Source of the DNA: Variovorax sp. KBW07 | Lineage (GTDB): Bacteria; Pseudomonadota; Gammaproteobacteria; Burkholderiales; Burkholderiaceae_C | Assembly: GCF_003852515.1 (NCBI RefSeq) | Contig: NZ_QAJK01000081.1 | Coordinates: 8,775 to 52,206 of the forward strand | Length of the DNA stretch: 43,432 bases | Reading direction: 5' to 3' | In this document: piece by piece, positions 16,273-28,157 of the stretch | Layout: the number at the start of each line of letters is the position of its first letter | Position numbering within the stretch: position 1 is the first letter of the stretch | Notes under the pieces: generated by a model | The model's database searches: none | What the model was told of the DNA's origin: nothing | The model's input: only the letters and a program-made list of their open reading frames with translations | Position numbers and translations under genes: made by a program

Positions 16273-18609
16273 TCAGGCCTTGATGAAAAGCTGCTTCAGC
16301 GCGACCGACAGGCCGCCGCCAGCGAAGCTGAACTTGTCATTGGTGATCTTCGCCCCCGTGGCATCGATCTTGAACAGGGCGTCCAGCAGATTGACCCTGG
16401 AGAGATTCACGAAGAGACCGTTGTACTGCGCATTGATCCCGGATGTCTGCAGCTTGACGCCGAAGAAATCGTAGGCCATTACCGTCACGCCGGTGTGCTC
16501 GAGCGTGCCGTGGTTGTCCTTCCAGCGCCACCAGTCCTCCTTCTTCGTATTGGTGATGTATTGGTCTCCGGTGAATTCGAAGGTGGGCGCGAAGCTGATC
16601 AGCGGGCCGGTGATCCTGATCGTCCGGCTGCCATCGACATGCCGGGTTTCTCCGCCGGTGATGTTGGTGTGGAACCCGCCGTTCACGATGAAGTTCATTC
16701 CCCCATTGACGGTCTCGTCCACGCCGTCGTTGGTGGTCCGCTTCACGCCATCGGAGATGGTCTGGTTCACGCCGCCGGTGATGGTGGAGTTGACGCCGCC
16801 GCTGATGATTTCCTTCACGCCGTCGGAGATGGTTTCCTTGAGGCCACCGGTCACGGTGCGCGTCTCGCCACCCGAGATCGTTTCAGTCGCACCCTCGGAG
16901 ATCTTGCGGGTCTCCCCACCCGAGACGGTTTCCGTCGCACCACCGGTCACCGTGCGGGTCTCCCCGCCGTCGATGGTTTCCACCGCGCCCTTGCTGATGT
17001 GCCGCTCCTCGCCGTCCTGGTAGGTGGCCGACTCGTGCCCCACGATGACCGTCGTGCGCGTGCGGCCCGTGTTGTGCGTTTCGTCGGCCTCCACCGAGAC
17101 GTCGAGGTTGCGCTCGGCGTGCAGGGCGACGAACTCCGCGCCCATCTTGTCTTCGAACACGAGCGAGTTGGCGTTCTCCGGCGATCCGCCGGGCGTCGAA
17201 CGGGTGACGAAGCCGCTCTTGGTCTGCTCGCCGGGCAGGGTGAACGGCGACATCTGGCGCGGGTTGTAGACGCGCCCCACGATGATCGGCCGGTCGGCCC
17301 GGCCGTCGACGAAATCGACCACCACTTCCTGGCCGATGCGCGGCGTGAAGACCGCGCCGAACCCGTCGCCCGCGATCACGTGCGACACGCGCACGAAGCA
17401 CGAGCAGTTCTCGTTGCGGCGCCCACTGCGGTCCCAGCGGAACTGCACCTTCACGCGGCCGTACTGGTCGGTCCAGATCTCTTCGCCTTCGGGGCCGACC
17501 ACCACCGCGGTCTGCGGACCGGAAGTGCGCGGCACGCCCGTGAGACGGGGCGCCCTGAAAGGCAGCGACGTGGGCTGCACGACGAAGCCGAAGCCGTACT
17601 CGCCCTCCGGGGCGCCGGTCGCATAGCCGCCTTCGCGCAGCGTGTAGTTCACCGACAGCACCACATACTCGCGGTTGTCGTCCGAGCGGGGCGAGTTGCG
17701 CATCGAGAAGGTGTAGCCCGGCGCCATGCCGCGCACGGTCGCGTGGCCCACGCTGCGTTCGGCCATGGACTGCGCTTCTTCGAGCCGCACGCGCGCGTAA
17801 TGCTCGCCTTCGCCCGGGTCGGTGTACTCGCCGAGCCACTCGTACATTTCGTAGTTCGAATGCTCGTAGGGCAGCGGCTGGGCGCGAACGCCGCTCAGGT
17901 CGGCGCCCGGCGTGGTGAAGTTGAAGTCGTCCACCGTGTAGCTGCCAGAGCGGATCTCCGCCGTCACCTGCCAGTCGTCGATGACCTCCATGTCCTCGGT
18001 CACGTCGCGGTCGGACGCGAAGTAGTTGATGGTTTCGTAGCCGGGCATCGGGTCGTGCGAGCCGATGTCGTCGGTCAGCACCAGCGTGTGCTGGTTCCTG
18101 TCGTGCTTGAAGTAGTAGTAGATGCCTTCCAGCTCCATGAGCCGGCTCACGAAGGCGAAGTCGGTCTCGTTGTACTGGACGCAGTGTTCCCACTGGCGGT
18201 ACGCATTGCCGAGCTTTTTCTCGAAGGCGAAGTTGTAGTCGCCGAACACTTCCTCGAGGATCTCGACCACCGTCTTGTTCTGGAAGATCTTGTTGTCGCT
18301 CGACCGCGTGAGATACCAGAGCCAGGGGCGCACCGAGGCGCGGTACACCGTGTGGCGCGAGGTGCCGCCTTCGCGCCCGACCATCGAGAAGCGAACCACC
18401 TGCCCATTCAGGAAACGCGGGGCGCCGGCCGTGCGTATCTCCAGTGCCATGGGCTTGCCCAGCACCGACTTCATGTCGATGGAGGCGCTAGGGCTCAGCA
18501 GGTCGACCTCGAACTCGAACAGCTGCGAGAGCCCTTCGGTCCCTTGCATCGAGCGGAACAGCAGTTGGTCTTCACTGAGCGGCGTGTGCGCTCGTACGAC
18601 TCTGGGCAT
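16273..18609 (-). CDS. vgrG: T6SS spike protein VgrG with repeat-built C-terminal extension
   Basis: VgrG (TssI) forms the trimeric spike on the Hcp tube. Of 778 residues, about 1-480 are the conserved gp27/gp5-like core (SEDQLLFRSMQGTEGLSQLF; ETDFAFVSRLMELEGIYYYF; DGRADRPIIVGRVYN). From about 535 to 655 there are eight-residue repeats of the type T(V/I)(S/T)GGxxE, which should continue the beta-helical needle. A tail of about 120 residues follows, with no toxin domain I can name. ATG 18609 is preceded by GGAG. The frame stays open far upstream into clpV, but that is a shadow, not a fusion. It is followed by the DUF2169/DUF4150 cassette, which probably loads onto this spike. Confidence 0.95.
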   Translation of the reverse strand: MPRVVRAHTPLSEDQLLFRSMQGTEGLSQLFEFEVDLLSPSASIDMKSVLGKPMALEIRTAGAPRFLNGQVVRFSMVGREGGTSRHTVYRASVRPWLWYLTRSSDNKIFQNKTVVEILEEVFGDYNFAFEKKLGNAYRQWEHCVQYNETDFAFVSRLMELEGIYYYFKHDRNQHTLVLTDDIGSHDPMPGYETINYFASDRDVTEDMEVIDDWQVTAEIRSGSYTVDDFNFTTPGADLSGVRAQPLPYEHSNYEMYEWLGEYTDPGEGEHYARVRLEEAQSMAERSVGHATVRGMAPGYTFSMRNSPRSDDNREYVVLSVNYTLREGGYATGAPEGEYGFGFVVQPTSLPFRAPRLTGVPRTSGPQTAVVVGPEGEEIWTDQYGRVKVQFRWDRSGRRNENCSCFVRVSHVIAGDGFGAVFTPRIGQEVVVDFVDGRADRPIIVGRVYNPRQMSPFTLPGEQTKSGFVTRSTPGGSPENANSLVFEDKMGAEFVALHAERNLDVSVEADETHNTGRTRTTVIVGHESATYQDGEERHISKGAVETIDGGETRTVTGGATETVSGGETRKISEGATETISGGETRTVTGGLKETISDGVKEIISGGVNSTITGGVNQTISDGVKRTTNDGVDETVNGGMNFIVNGGFHTNITGGETRHVDGSRTIRITGPLISFAPTFEFTGDQYITNTKKEDWWRWKDNHGTLEHTGVTVMAYDFFGVKLQTSGINAQYNGLFVNLSRVNLLDALFKIDATGAKITNDKFSFAGGGLSVALKQLFIKA

Positions 18610-18701
18610 GGCCTTGTCTCCTTGTCTTCTGGTTTTTTGCCTTCTGGTCTCTTGCTCTTCTTGTCTTTTTTCTTCTGGTCGTCTGGCCGCGTGGCCGTCT
18701 T
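18610..18701 (-). other. Low-complexity clpV-vgrG spacer
   Basis: On the coding strand this 92-nt gap is nearly all A and G with scattered C: CCAGAAG occurs three times and GACAAG three times, in irregular tandem. It looks like a slippage-grown leader and should stay single-stranded in RNA, leaving the vgrG ribosome site open. Confidence 0.45.
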
Positions 18702-21460
<2,759 letters not shown>

Positions 21461-21464
<4 letters not shown>

Positions 21465-22621
21465 AAGGAAGAAGAAGGCGCGTGAGAGGGAAACAATGCT
21501 TCGGGCTGGAACACCATGTCGCCGGCATCGGTGTCCGACAGGCGCGTGCCGAGCCAGCTGCCCCAGCCCAGGCGCTGGCCGCCGCTGAGTTGCGTGCCCT
21601 GCGCGTCCTGCTTGCGGAGCACCAGCCGCAGCTCCCAGGCGAATTCGATGCCGATGTACTGGCGCACCCAGTCGACCACCTGCCGCAGCCGCTTGCTGCC
21701 CGGCAGGAACTCGCGGAACTGCTCTTGCGTGAGCGGCCCGAGCTCCAGGCGGAACTTGCTCTGCGCATCGCGCACCGCCAGGCCGATGGTGGCACCGCCG
21801 CCCAGCTGGTGGTTGCGCCCCGAGATGCCGATGCGGCTGACCTGGCGCTCGTCGATCATCACCCAGGTGCTGACGAATTCATCGACGCGCACCGGCACGT
21901 CGAAGTAGAGCCGCAGGATCTGGATCAGGCCTTCGGGGTTGCGCGTCTGGCGCACGAGGTGGCCGGCCATGAAGGTGCGCGCATGGTCCGCGATGCGGTC
22001 GCGCTTTTTCAGGCCCGGCTGCCCCATGTTCATGAGGCTCGCGACGTAGTCGACAAAGCGGTGGCCGTCGACACGGTCCAGGCTGTTGACCGACTGCGCG
22101 TCGGCCCAGGCCCGGTAGAACAGCAGGATCAGCCGGTGATGGAACAGGTCGGCGAACGCGCTGAGCGTGTTGTCGGCATGGTGCCGCTTGCGCTCGCGTG
22201 CGTACTCCGTCAGGTGCAGCGGCAGGGGGCCGTTGGGGCCGAACAGGCCGAAGCCGTAGATCGAGATGCGCGGCGGACCGTCGCCGTCGCTCTCCACGCC
22301 CGACACGTTGGCGGGCGCGAAGGCCATCGAGGGCTCCTGCCCAAGCCGCAGCGGCTCGTCGGAAGGGCGCGGCGCGCGGCCCAACAGCGGATGGTCGCCC
22401 TGCGCATCGAGGCGGCGCAGCAGCATGAAGAGATCGTGCTCGAAGGGCTGTTCGAGCAGCCCGGCCCAGAGCGCGGGATCGGCCTCGGGCACGCCACGCG
22501 GCAGCAACGTGGCTTGCAGCGGCTGCGAAATGTTGTAGCAGATACCGGCCGCGTCCACCACCACGCCGCCGTCTTCGGCCGGCGTGGCAAGGGTGCCTTC
22601 GGTGATGCCGGCTTCGCTCAT
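21461..22621 (-). CDS. tssG: T6SS baseplate protein TssG
   Basis: TssG pairs with TssF in the baseplate wedge. The 386-residue protein shows family signatures: DLFMLLRRLDAQ near the start of the domain, the segment IYGFGLFGPNGPLPLHLTEY, FADLFHHRLILLFYRAW, and GWGSWLGTRL toward the C-terminus. The ATG at 22621 overlaps the tssF stop, and its stop overlaps the clpV start, so translation is chained. The open frame extends upstream in the tssF region, but without TssG features. Confidence 0.96.
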
Positions 22622-24489
22622 ACGGCGGGTCGGCGTCCCACGCGCGGCGTCCAGCGCGCGATCTCGCCGCGCTGCAGGCTGGTCAGCGCGAACTCGGTGA
22701 ACGAATTGAGCGACACGTGCCGGCTGAAGAACTGCTCCAGCACGGCGCCGAACAGGTAGGGGCTGGCACCCGAGAACGCGACCTCGTCGATCTTCAGCGC
22801 AATCTCCACGCCGCGCCCGAACACGATCGGGCCCGGCTCCGGCAGGCGGCGGAACACCGGCGCCAATGACATCGAGCGCACGCCCTGGATCTGCCGGCGC
22901 ACCGACGGGTCGGCCAGGTTGCCGTAGAGGTCGAGCATCTCGCGCAATGCAGAAGCCCCTTGCGCGGAATCGACATCGGTCAGGCTCAGGTAGTTCAGGC
23001 CCAGGTGGCTGATGAGCCGCCAGGTGAGCGCGCCTTCCGCCAGCGCGGGGTACGGGCGCGAGGGGCCGCGCAGGATGCGGATGGCGCGCACCGGCGCCGA
23101 CACGCGCAGCGTGAAGTCCGACTCCAGCCCGCTCGGCATGAGCAGCGGCAGGTCGCGGTTGGTGCACAGCGCATCGAGCGTGATGTGCCGCAGGCTGTGC
23201 GGAAACGGCGCGTCGTGCTGGTCGACCAGCGACACGTACACCTCGCTGCCGGTGTAGCTGGTGCGCGTGCCCTGCGCCCGCGCGCGGTCGGACACCAGGC
23301 GCGGCTCGCGGCGCAGAGAAAAATACGCGCCGAAGTCGCCGTCGTCGGTCGCGAACGAGCCCAGGAAAGGGCGGAACTCGCGCTCTTCCGAGCCGTTGGC
23401 CATGTGGCCCGTGACGCGCTCGACCGTGAAGATCTCGAAGTCGCGCGGCCGCGTGCGGTCGATCACCGCATGGTGCTCGTGCTGGCCGGGGCCGACCGGA
23501 ATGCGGTCGCTGCGGCGCGGCACGAGATTGATGATGGGCGTGCAGAACAGCGAGAAGTGCTTGGCATCGACCAGCCGTTCCAGGTCGGCGTCGGCGCGGT
23601 CGAGCAGGATCACGATCTCCATCGTGGTGCCGCCGATGGCCGAGGCCGCCGCGCGCAGCTTGTTCACGCTGAAGAACAGGTAGCGGTCGGGAAAGGCAAA
23701 GTACTCGTGCAGCAGCCGGTAGCCCTGGAACGAACGCGCGTCGTACGGCAGCAGTGCCTGCTCGGGGTCGAAGCCTTCGTGGCGGATGGCCTCGTCGCCC
23801 AGCGGCACGATGCGCGCGGTGCTGCCGGGCCCGCTGCGGCACACGGTGCCCACGGCGTGGTGCGTCGCAAGCTCGAGCAGGCGCAGCGCATGCAACTCGG
23901 CGCCCGAGAGAAAGAATTCGAGCCGCTCCAGCGGCATGTCGGAAAAGCGCGCGCCGCCCACGGCTTCGAGCCGGATGGTGAGCGCGCTCTTGGCCTGCCG
24001 CGCGACCTGCGGCATCGCATGCGCAATTTCGGCGGGCACCGGGCCGATGCCGGCTTCGGCGATGCGGATGGGCCACAGCGTGACGGCATGGCCGGTGCGA
24101 AATTCGCAAGCCGTCTGCTCGCCCTTGATCATGCGGCCGCGCAGGATGGTGTGGCGCGGCAGTTCGTAGCCGGCCTTCAGCGAGCCTTCGTTGAGGTTGC
24201 CGTCGATCTGCACCACGGCCATGGCCGGCAGGGGCGCAAGGAAGTTGGGGTACACCACTTCGAGCAGCCGCTGCGAGAAGCGCGGAAACTCCGCGTCCAT
24301 CTTGAGCTGGATGCGTGCCGTGAGAAAACTGAAGCCTTCGAGCAGGCGCTCCACATACGGGTCGCTGACCTCGATGCCGCGCATGCCGAGGCGGCCCGCG
24401 ATCTTCGGGTAGCGCTGCGCGAACTCGGCCCCGAGCTCGTGCATGTAGGTGAGCTCGCGGTTGTAGTAGTCGAGAAGCCGCGCGTCCAT
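22618..24489 (-). CDS. tssF: T6SS baseplate protein TssF
   Basis: TssF is the second wedge component and contacts TssG, TssE and VgrG. The 623-residue length is normal. The N-terminus (MDARLLDYYNRELTYMHELG) is the classic TssF start, followed by FAQRYPKIAGRLGM and YPNFLAPLPAMAV. The start codon follows the tssE stop directly (TGA then ATG, no gap), so the two are probably coupled. Confidence 0.97.
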   Translation of the reverse strand: MDARLLDYYNRELTYMHELGAEFAQRYPKIAGRLGMRGIEVSDPYVERLLEGFSFLTARIQLKMDAEFPRFSQRLLEVVYPNFLAPLPAMAVVQIDGNLNEGSLKAGYELPRHTILRGRMIKGEQTACEFRTGHAVTLWPIRIAEAGIGPVPAEIAHAMPQVARQAKSALTIRLEAVGGARFSDMPLERLEFFLSGAELHALRLLELATHHAVGTVCRSGPGSTARIVPLGDEAIRHEGFDPEQALLPYDARSFQGYRLLHEYFAFPDRYLFFSVNKLRAAASAIGGTTMEIVILLDRADADLERLVDAKHFSLFCTPIINLVPRRSDRIPVGPGQHEHHAVIDRTRPRDFEIFTVERVTGHMANGSEEREFRPFLGSFATDDGDFGAYFSLRREPRLVSDRARAQGTRTSYTGSEVYVSLVDQHDAPFPHSLRHITLDALCTNRDLPLLMPSGLESDFTLRVSAPVRAIRILRGPSRPYPALAEGALTWRLISHLGLNYLSLTDVDSAQGASALREMLDLYGNLADPSVRRQIQGVRSMSLAPVFRRLPEPGPIVFGRGVEIALKIDEVAFSGASPYLFGAVLEQFFSRHVSLNSFTEFALTSLQRGEIARWTPRVGRRPAV

Positions 24490-25029
24490 TCAGAGGCCTC
24501 CCGTCGGGCGCAGCACCATGTGCCCGCTTTCGAGATCGAGCTCGGAGCGAAGGATGAATTCGATCGGGTACGGCACCGACCACAGCGTGCCGCGAATCTC
24601 CAGCGCCAGCAGGTTGTGGTGCTCCAGGTCGGTGGCATCGGTCACGCAGCGCACGTCGATGCTGTCTTTCATGATGCGCGGCTCGAAGTCGATGATCGAT
24701 GCGCGAATGGCCGCCTCGACGTCGGCGAAGTCGACCTCCGACATGCGCCCGCCAGCCCAGCCGCGCACGCCGTAGTTCACCACCGAGCCGCGCGCGCGCG
24801 GCATGGTGTTGATGGTGTGGTCGGCGCCGAAATTGGTGGTGTTGAGCAGCCATTGCAGGTCGCGCAGCACCGAGTCGCGCAGCAGCCTGCCGCTCATGAG
24901 GAAGGAGCCCGCGCGCTCCTGGCGGCTCTGGGGCTGCTTGTCGGTCAGGCGGTCGAGCAGCACGGGCTGCAGGCGGTCGCGCGCAACGCTTTCCTGCGGA
25001 TCGCCGTCGCCGTCCATCAGGGCACTCAT
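24490..25029 (-). CDS. tssE: T6SS baseplate protein TssE (gp25-like)
   Basis: TssE resembles phage T4 gp25 and starts sheath assembly. The 179-residue protein contains the gp25-like core, including LRDLQWLLNTTNF, VVNYGVRGWAG and the basic/aromatic end of the domain. The frame extends further upstream, but ATG 25029 gives the family N-terminus (LQPVLLDRLTD follows) and overlaps the tagJ stop (ATGA). Confidence 0.95.
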   Translation of the reverse strand: MSALMDGDGDPQESVARDRLQPVLLDRLTDKQPQSRQERAGSFLMSGRLLRDSVLRDLQWLLNTTNFGADHTINTMPRARGSVVNYGVRGWAGGRMSEVDFADVEAAIRASIIDFEPRIMKDSIDVRCVTDATDLEHHNLLALEIRGTLWSVPYPIEFILRSELDLESGHMVLRPTGGL

Positions 25030-25904
25030 GGGGTGGTGCGCTCCAGGGCGCCCGTGACGGGTGCGAATTCGACAAGCCGCAGGTCGAGCAGCGAATGGTC
25101 GCCGGCCTCGCTGATCAACGTGCGCTGGCCAACGCCCGCGTACTGCTCTTCGCCGGCCAGCGGCAGCCAGTCGGTGCGGCGGCCCAGCGTGGTTTCGTCG
25201 TCGAGCGCATCGAGCGCGCCGGGGTAGCGCACGGGCACCAGGCCATTGAGCCCGCGGCCGTCGTGCAGCTCGATCTCGGCCGGTGCCCACAGCAGGTCGA
25301 CCAGGTGCTGCGGGCGCGAGAACTTGATGCGCCGCACCGCCGGCAGCGGCAGCCACGCATAGCCCGAGGGCGTGAGCAGTTCCAGCACCGCGCCCAGGCG
25401 CACGTCGCCGTCGCACAGCCACGCGAATTCGCTGTGTTCGACGGGCTCGCCGTCGAGCGCCTGCGCCGCACGCGCATCGGAGCGGTCGACGCTGGTGAGC
25501 GTGCCCTGCAATGCAGGCGCGGCCTGGCGCGCGCTCTCGCGCAGGGCTGCGGCTTCGTCGGCGCGTGCGGGCGGCAGCGCCGCCGCGGCAATGAGCTGCT
25601 CGACCCAGTCGGCATTGCCGCTGACGATGGCCGGCGCGCGTGCACCGGCCCAGAATTCGGAACGATGGCGTTCACCAGCGAGCGCCATCGCACAGGTGAC
25701 GCTGGCCGGCGTGAACGTGGGATCGAGCTTGGTGGCGAGCTTGAGCTGGTCTTCAGCCCGTTGCCATTCGCCACGCAGCGCAAGGAAGTGGCACAGGGCC
25801 AGCCGCAGGCCGGCGTCCTGGGGTTTGGCGCGAATCTGCCGCTGCACCCCTTCGGTGTGCTCGGCCACGGAGCGGTCGCCCAGCACTGCAAACCCATCGC
25901 GCAT
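25026..25904 (-). CDS. tagJ: T6SS accessory protein TagJ (ImpE family)
   Basis: TagJ (ImpE) binds the sheath protein TssB and the ClpV N-domain in systems that have it, probably tuning sheath recycling. The 292 residues start with a TPR-like helical part (AKPQDAGLRLALCHFLALRGEWQRAEDQL) and end with the ImpE-type C-terminal domain (GYAWLPLPAVRRIKFSRPQHLVDLLW). ATG 25904 has GAGGAAG upstream. It lies 158 bp after hcp, beyond a strong hairpin. Confidence 0.94.
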   Translation of the reverse strand: MRDGFAVLGDRSVAEHTEGVQRQIRAKPQDAGLRLALCHFLALRGEWQRAEDQLKLATKLDPTFTPASVTCAMALAGERHRSEFWAGARAPAIVSGNADWVEQLIAAAALPPARADEAAALRESARQAAPALQGTLTSVDRSDARAAQALDGEPVEHSEFAWLCDGDVRLGAVLELLTPSGYAWLPLPAVRRIKFSRPQHLVDLLWAPAEIELHDGRGLNGLVPVRYPGALDALDDETTLGRRTDWLPLAGEEQYAGVGQRTLISEAGDHSLLDLRLVEFAPVTGALERTTP

Positions 25905-25956
25905 GAAGCTTCCTCATTGATTGCTGGCACCCGGCACGAATGGCCGGTGTGCAAAG

Positions 25957-25976
25957 GACGGCCGGTGATGGCCGTC
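25957..25976 (-). promoter_or_regulatory. Second hairpin in the hcp-tagJ gap
   Basis: GACGGCC (25957-25963) and GGCCGTC (25970-25976) form a perfect 7-bp stem with a 6-nt loop. On the transcribed strand it is followed by CCTTTG, not a true T-run. It lies downstream of the larger hairpin at 25987-26046. Confidence 0.35.
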
Positions 25977-25986
25977 GGAGAACATC

Positions 25987-26046
25987 CCCGGCCGGCCCGC
26001 GAACGCATCGCTGTTGAAAAACAGGCGACGCGCGCGGCCGGTCGGG
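25987..26046 (-). terminator. Long stem-loop just after hcp
   Basis: The two halves of this 60-nt stretch pair across most of their length. The outer stem is 25987-26001 with 26033-26046; the inner stem is 26004-26015 with 26020-26032; the tip is CTGTT/AACAG around a 4-nt loop. By hand I count about 24 pairs, with two mismatches and a few bulges. It begins 16 nt after the hcp stop. Without a T-tail it is more likely a partial terminator or an RNA-stabilising structure than a full stop, which would let hcp outproduce the genes that follow. Confidence 0.55.
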
Positions 26047-26062
26047 CACGGAGGCAAGGAAA

Positions 26063-26545
26063 TCAGGCTTCCTTGTTTTCCTTGATGTTCCAGGCCAGCA
26101 CCGTCTCGGCGCCCTTGCCGCCCTTGTCGGTCTGTTCCCAGTACTGCTGCTTCACCTTGGCGGCCTGGAAGGCGTACTGCACGAGCACCGCGTCGGAGCC
26201 CTGCTCGGCCGTGTACTGCACCGAGGTGACCAGCACTTCCTCGAGCGTGACGCGCGTGTATTCGATCTGGGAGCCACCGGCCTTGCACACCGACACCTCG
26301 ATCTTGGCCAGGTGCTTGCCGCTTGCGCAGTTCTTCATGACGGACGGTGCCGCCTTGTCGATGCGTGCCAGCACCTGCAGGTCGTTGAAGCTGGCCTTGC
26401 CGACACCACCGCCACCGCCGCTGACCATGTTTCCAGGCTGCGTCGCTCCCCAGGCAAACGACTTGATATCCGTCCATTCCTTGTGATTCGAGTCCTTGGA
26501 TTCGCCGTTTGCGCCCTCGACGCGCATGAACATGTCTACTGCCAT
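26063..26545 (-). CDS. hcp: T6SS tube protein Hcp (TssD)
   Basis: Hcp hexamers stack into the inner tube and are secreted. The 160-residue length and the sequence (MAVDMFMRVEGANGESKD; GKHLAKIEVSVCKAGGSQ; VKQQYWEQTDKGGKG) are typical. A glycine run (GGGGG, near residue 45) lies in an exposed loop region. It lies 49 bp after tssC and is followed by a long stem-loop, which may serve its high expression. Confidence 0.96.
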   Translation of the reverse strand: MAVDMFMRVEGANGESKDSNHKEWTDIKSFAWGATQPGNMVSGGGGGVGKASFNDLQVLARIDKAAPSVMKNCASGKHLAKIEVSVCKAGGSQIEYTRVTLEEVLVTSVQYTAEQGSDAVLVQYAFQAAKVKQQYWEQTDKGGKGAETVLAWNIKENKEA

Positions 26546-26594
26546 GATTAACCCCCAAAGTTATGTGCGCCCGTGTCTCCGGGACGCCGTTGAA

Positions 26595-28106
26595 TTAGCT
26601 GCTGTCCTTCTTGTTGGATGGCAGCTTCGAAACCAGCCGCAAGGAAACCGTCAGCCCTTCGAGCTGATAGTGCGGCCGGAGAAAAAACTTGGCGGCGTAG
26701 TAGCCCGGGTTGTCCTCGATGGCTTCCACCTGGACTTCCGCCGCCGCCAGCGGCTTCATTGCCTTCGTGTCCTGCGACGACGTGCCGGGGCTGCCGTCGA
26801 CGTAATTCATGATCCAGTCGTTGAGCCAGCGCTCCATGTCCTCGCGCTCGCGGAACGAACCGATCTTGTCGCGCACGATGCACTTCAGGTAGTGCGCGAA
26901 ACGGCAGCATGCGAACAGGTACGGCAGGCGTGCCGCCAGGTTGGCATTGGCGGTGGCGTCGGCGTCGTAGTACTCGGCCGGCTGCTGCAGCGACTGCGCG
27001 CCGATGAAGGCCGCGAAGTCGGAGTTCTTGCGGTGCACCAGCGGCATGAAGCCGTTCTTGGCCAGCTCGGCTTCGCGCCGGTCGCTGATGGCGATCTCGG
27101 TCGGGCACTTCATGTCGACGCCGCCGTCGTCGGTCGGGAAGGTGTGCGTGGGCAGGTTCTCGACCGCGCCACCCGACTCCACGCCGCGAATCGAGGTGCA
27201 CCAGCCGTACTGCTTGAACGAGCGGTTGATGTTCACGCCCATCGCATAGGCCGAGTTGGCCCAGGTGTAGCGCGTGTGCAGGGCCGAATCGGTTTCTTCC
27301 TCGAACTCGAATTCGTCGACCGGGTTGGTGCGGGCACCGTAGGGCAGGCGCGCCAGGAAGCGCGGCATGGCCAGGCCGATGTAGCGCGCGTCTTCCGAAT
27401 CGCGCAGCGAGCGCCATGCGGTGTGCTCGGTGTTCTGGAAGATCTTGGTCAGGTCGCGCGGGTTCGACAGTTCCTGCCACGAGTCCATCTGCATCACGGT
27501 GGGCGATGCGCCGGCAATGAAGGGGCAGTGCGCGGCGGCGGCAATCTTGGCCATTTCGCCGAGCATCTCGACGTCGGGCGGGCTGTGGTCGAAATGGAAG
27601 TCGCCGATCAGCGCGCCAAAGGGCTCGCCGCCGAACTGGCCGTACTCGGCCTCGTAGATCTTCTTGAACAGCGGGCTCTGGTCCCAGCCGATGCCCTTGT
27701 GGCGCTTGAGCGAACGCGCCACTTCGCGCTTGGACGCGCACATCACGCGGATCTTCAGCTGCTCGTCGGTCTCGGTGTTGTTGACCAGGTAGTGCAGGCC
27801 GCGCCATGCGCCTTCGAGCTGCTGGAAGTCTTCGTGGTGCAGGATCTGGTTGATCTGCTCCGAGAGCTTGCGGTCGATCTCCGTGATGATGGCCTGCACC
27901 GAGCGGTAGGCATCGTTGGAAATGGTGACGGTGTTTTCAAGGGCCTGCACGGCCAGCGTCTTGACGGCGTTTTCAACCGCCTCGCGGGCCTGCTCGGTCT
28001 TGGGCTTGAACTCGCGCTGCAACAGGTCGGAGAACTCGTTCGGCGCGAGCGCCTCGACGGTGGTCTGCGTGCTGCGCGCGGCTGTCTGTTTGGGTGCGGT
28101 GCTCAT
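26595..28106 (-). CDS. tssC: T6SS sheath large subunit TssC
   Basis: TssC (VipB) forms the contractile sheath with TssB. The 503-residue protein has the expected features: LEGAWRGLHYLVNNTET, FGALIGDFHFDHSP, the RYIGLAMPRFLARLPYG block and the C-terminal KFFLRPHYQLEGLTVSLRLVS strand that interlocks sheath subunits. It is preceded by tssB (51-bp gap) and followed by hcp. Confidence 0.97.
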   Translation of the reverse strand: MSTAPKQTAARSTQTTVEALAPNEFSDLLQREFKPKTEQAREAVENAVKTLAVQALENTVTISNDAYRSVQAIITEIDRKLSEQINQILHHEDFQQLEGAWRGLHYLVNNTETDEQLKIRVMCASKREVARSLKRHKGIGWDQSPLFKKIYEAEYGQFGGEPFGALIGDFHFDHSPPDVEMLGEMAKIAAAAHCPFIAGASPTVMQMDSWQELSNPRDLTKIFQNTEHTAWRSLRDSEDARYIGLAMPRFLARLPYGARTNPVDEFEFEEETDSALHTRYTWANSAYAMGVNINRSFKQYGWCTSIRGVESGGAVENLPTHTFPTDDGGVDMKCPTEIAISDRREAELAKNGFMPLVHRKNSDFAAFIGAQSLQQPAEYYDADATANANLAARLPYLFACCRFAHYLKCIVRDKIGSFREREDMERWLNDWIMNYVDGSPGTSSQDTKAMKPLAAAEVQVEAIEDNPGYYAAKFFLRPHYQLEGLTVSLRLVSKLPSNKKDSS

Positions 28107-28157
28107 GAGGAAGATCCTGTCGTCGGCTTGCGTTGCGGGTGCTGCACGTGCTTGCGC

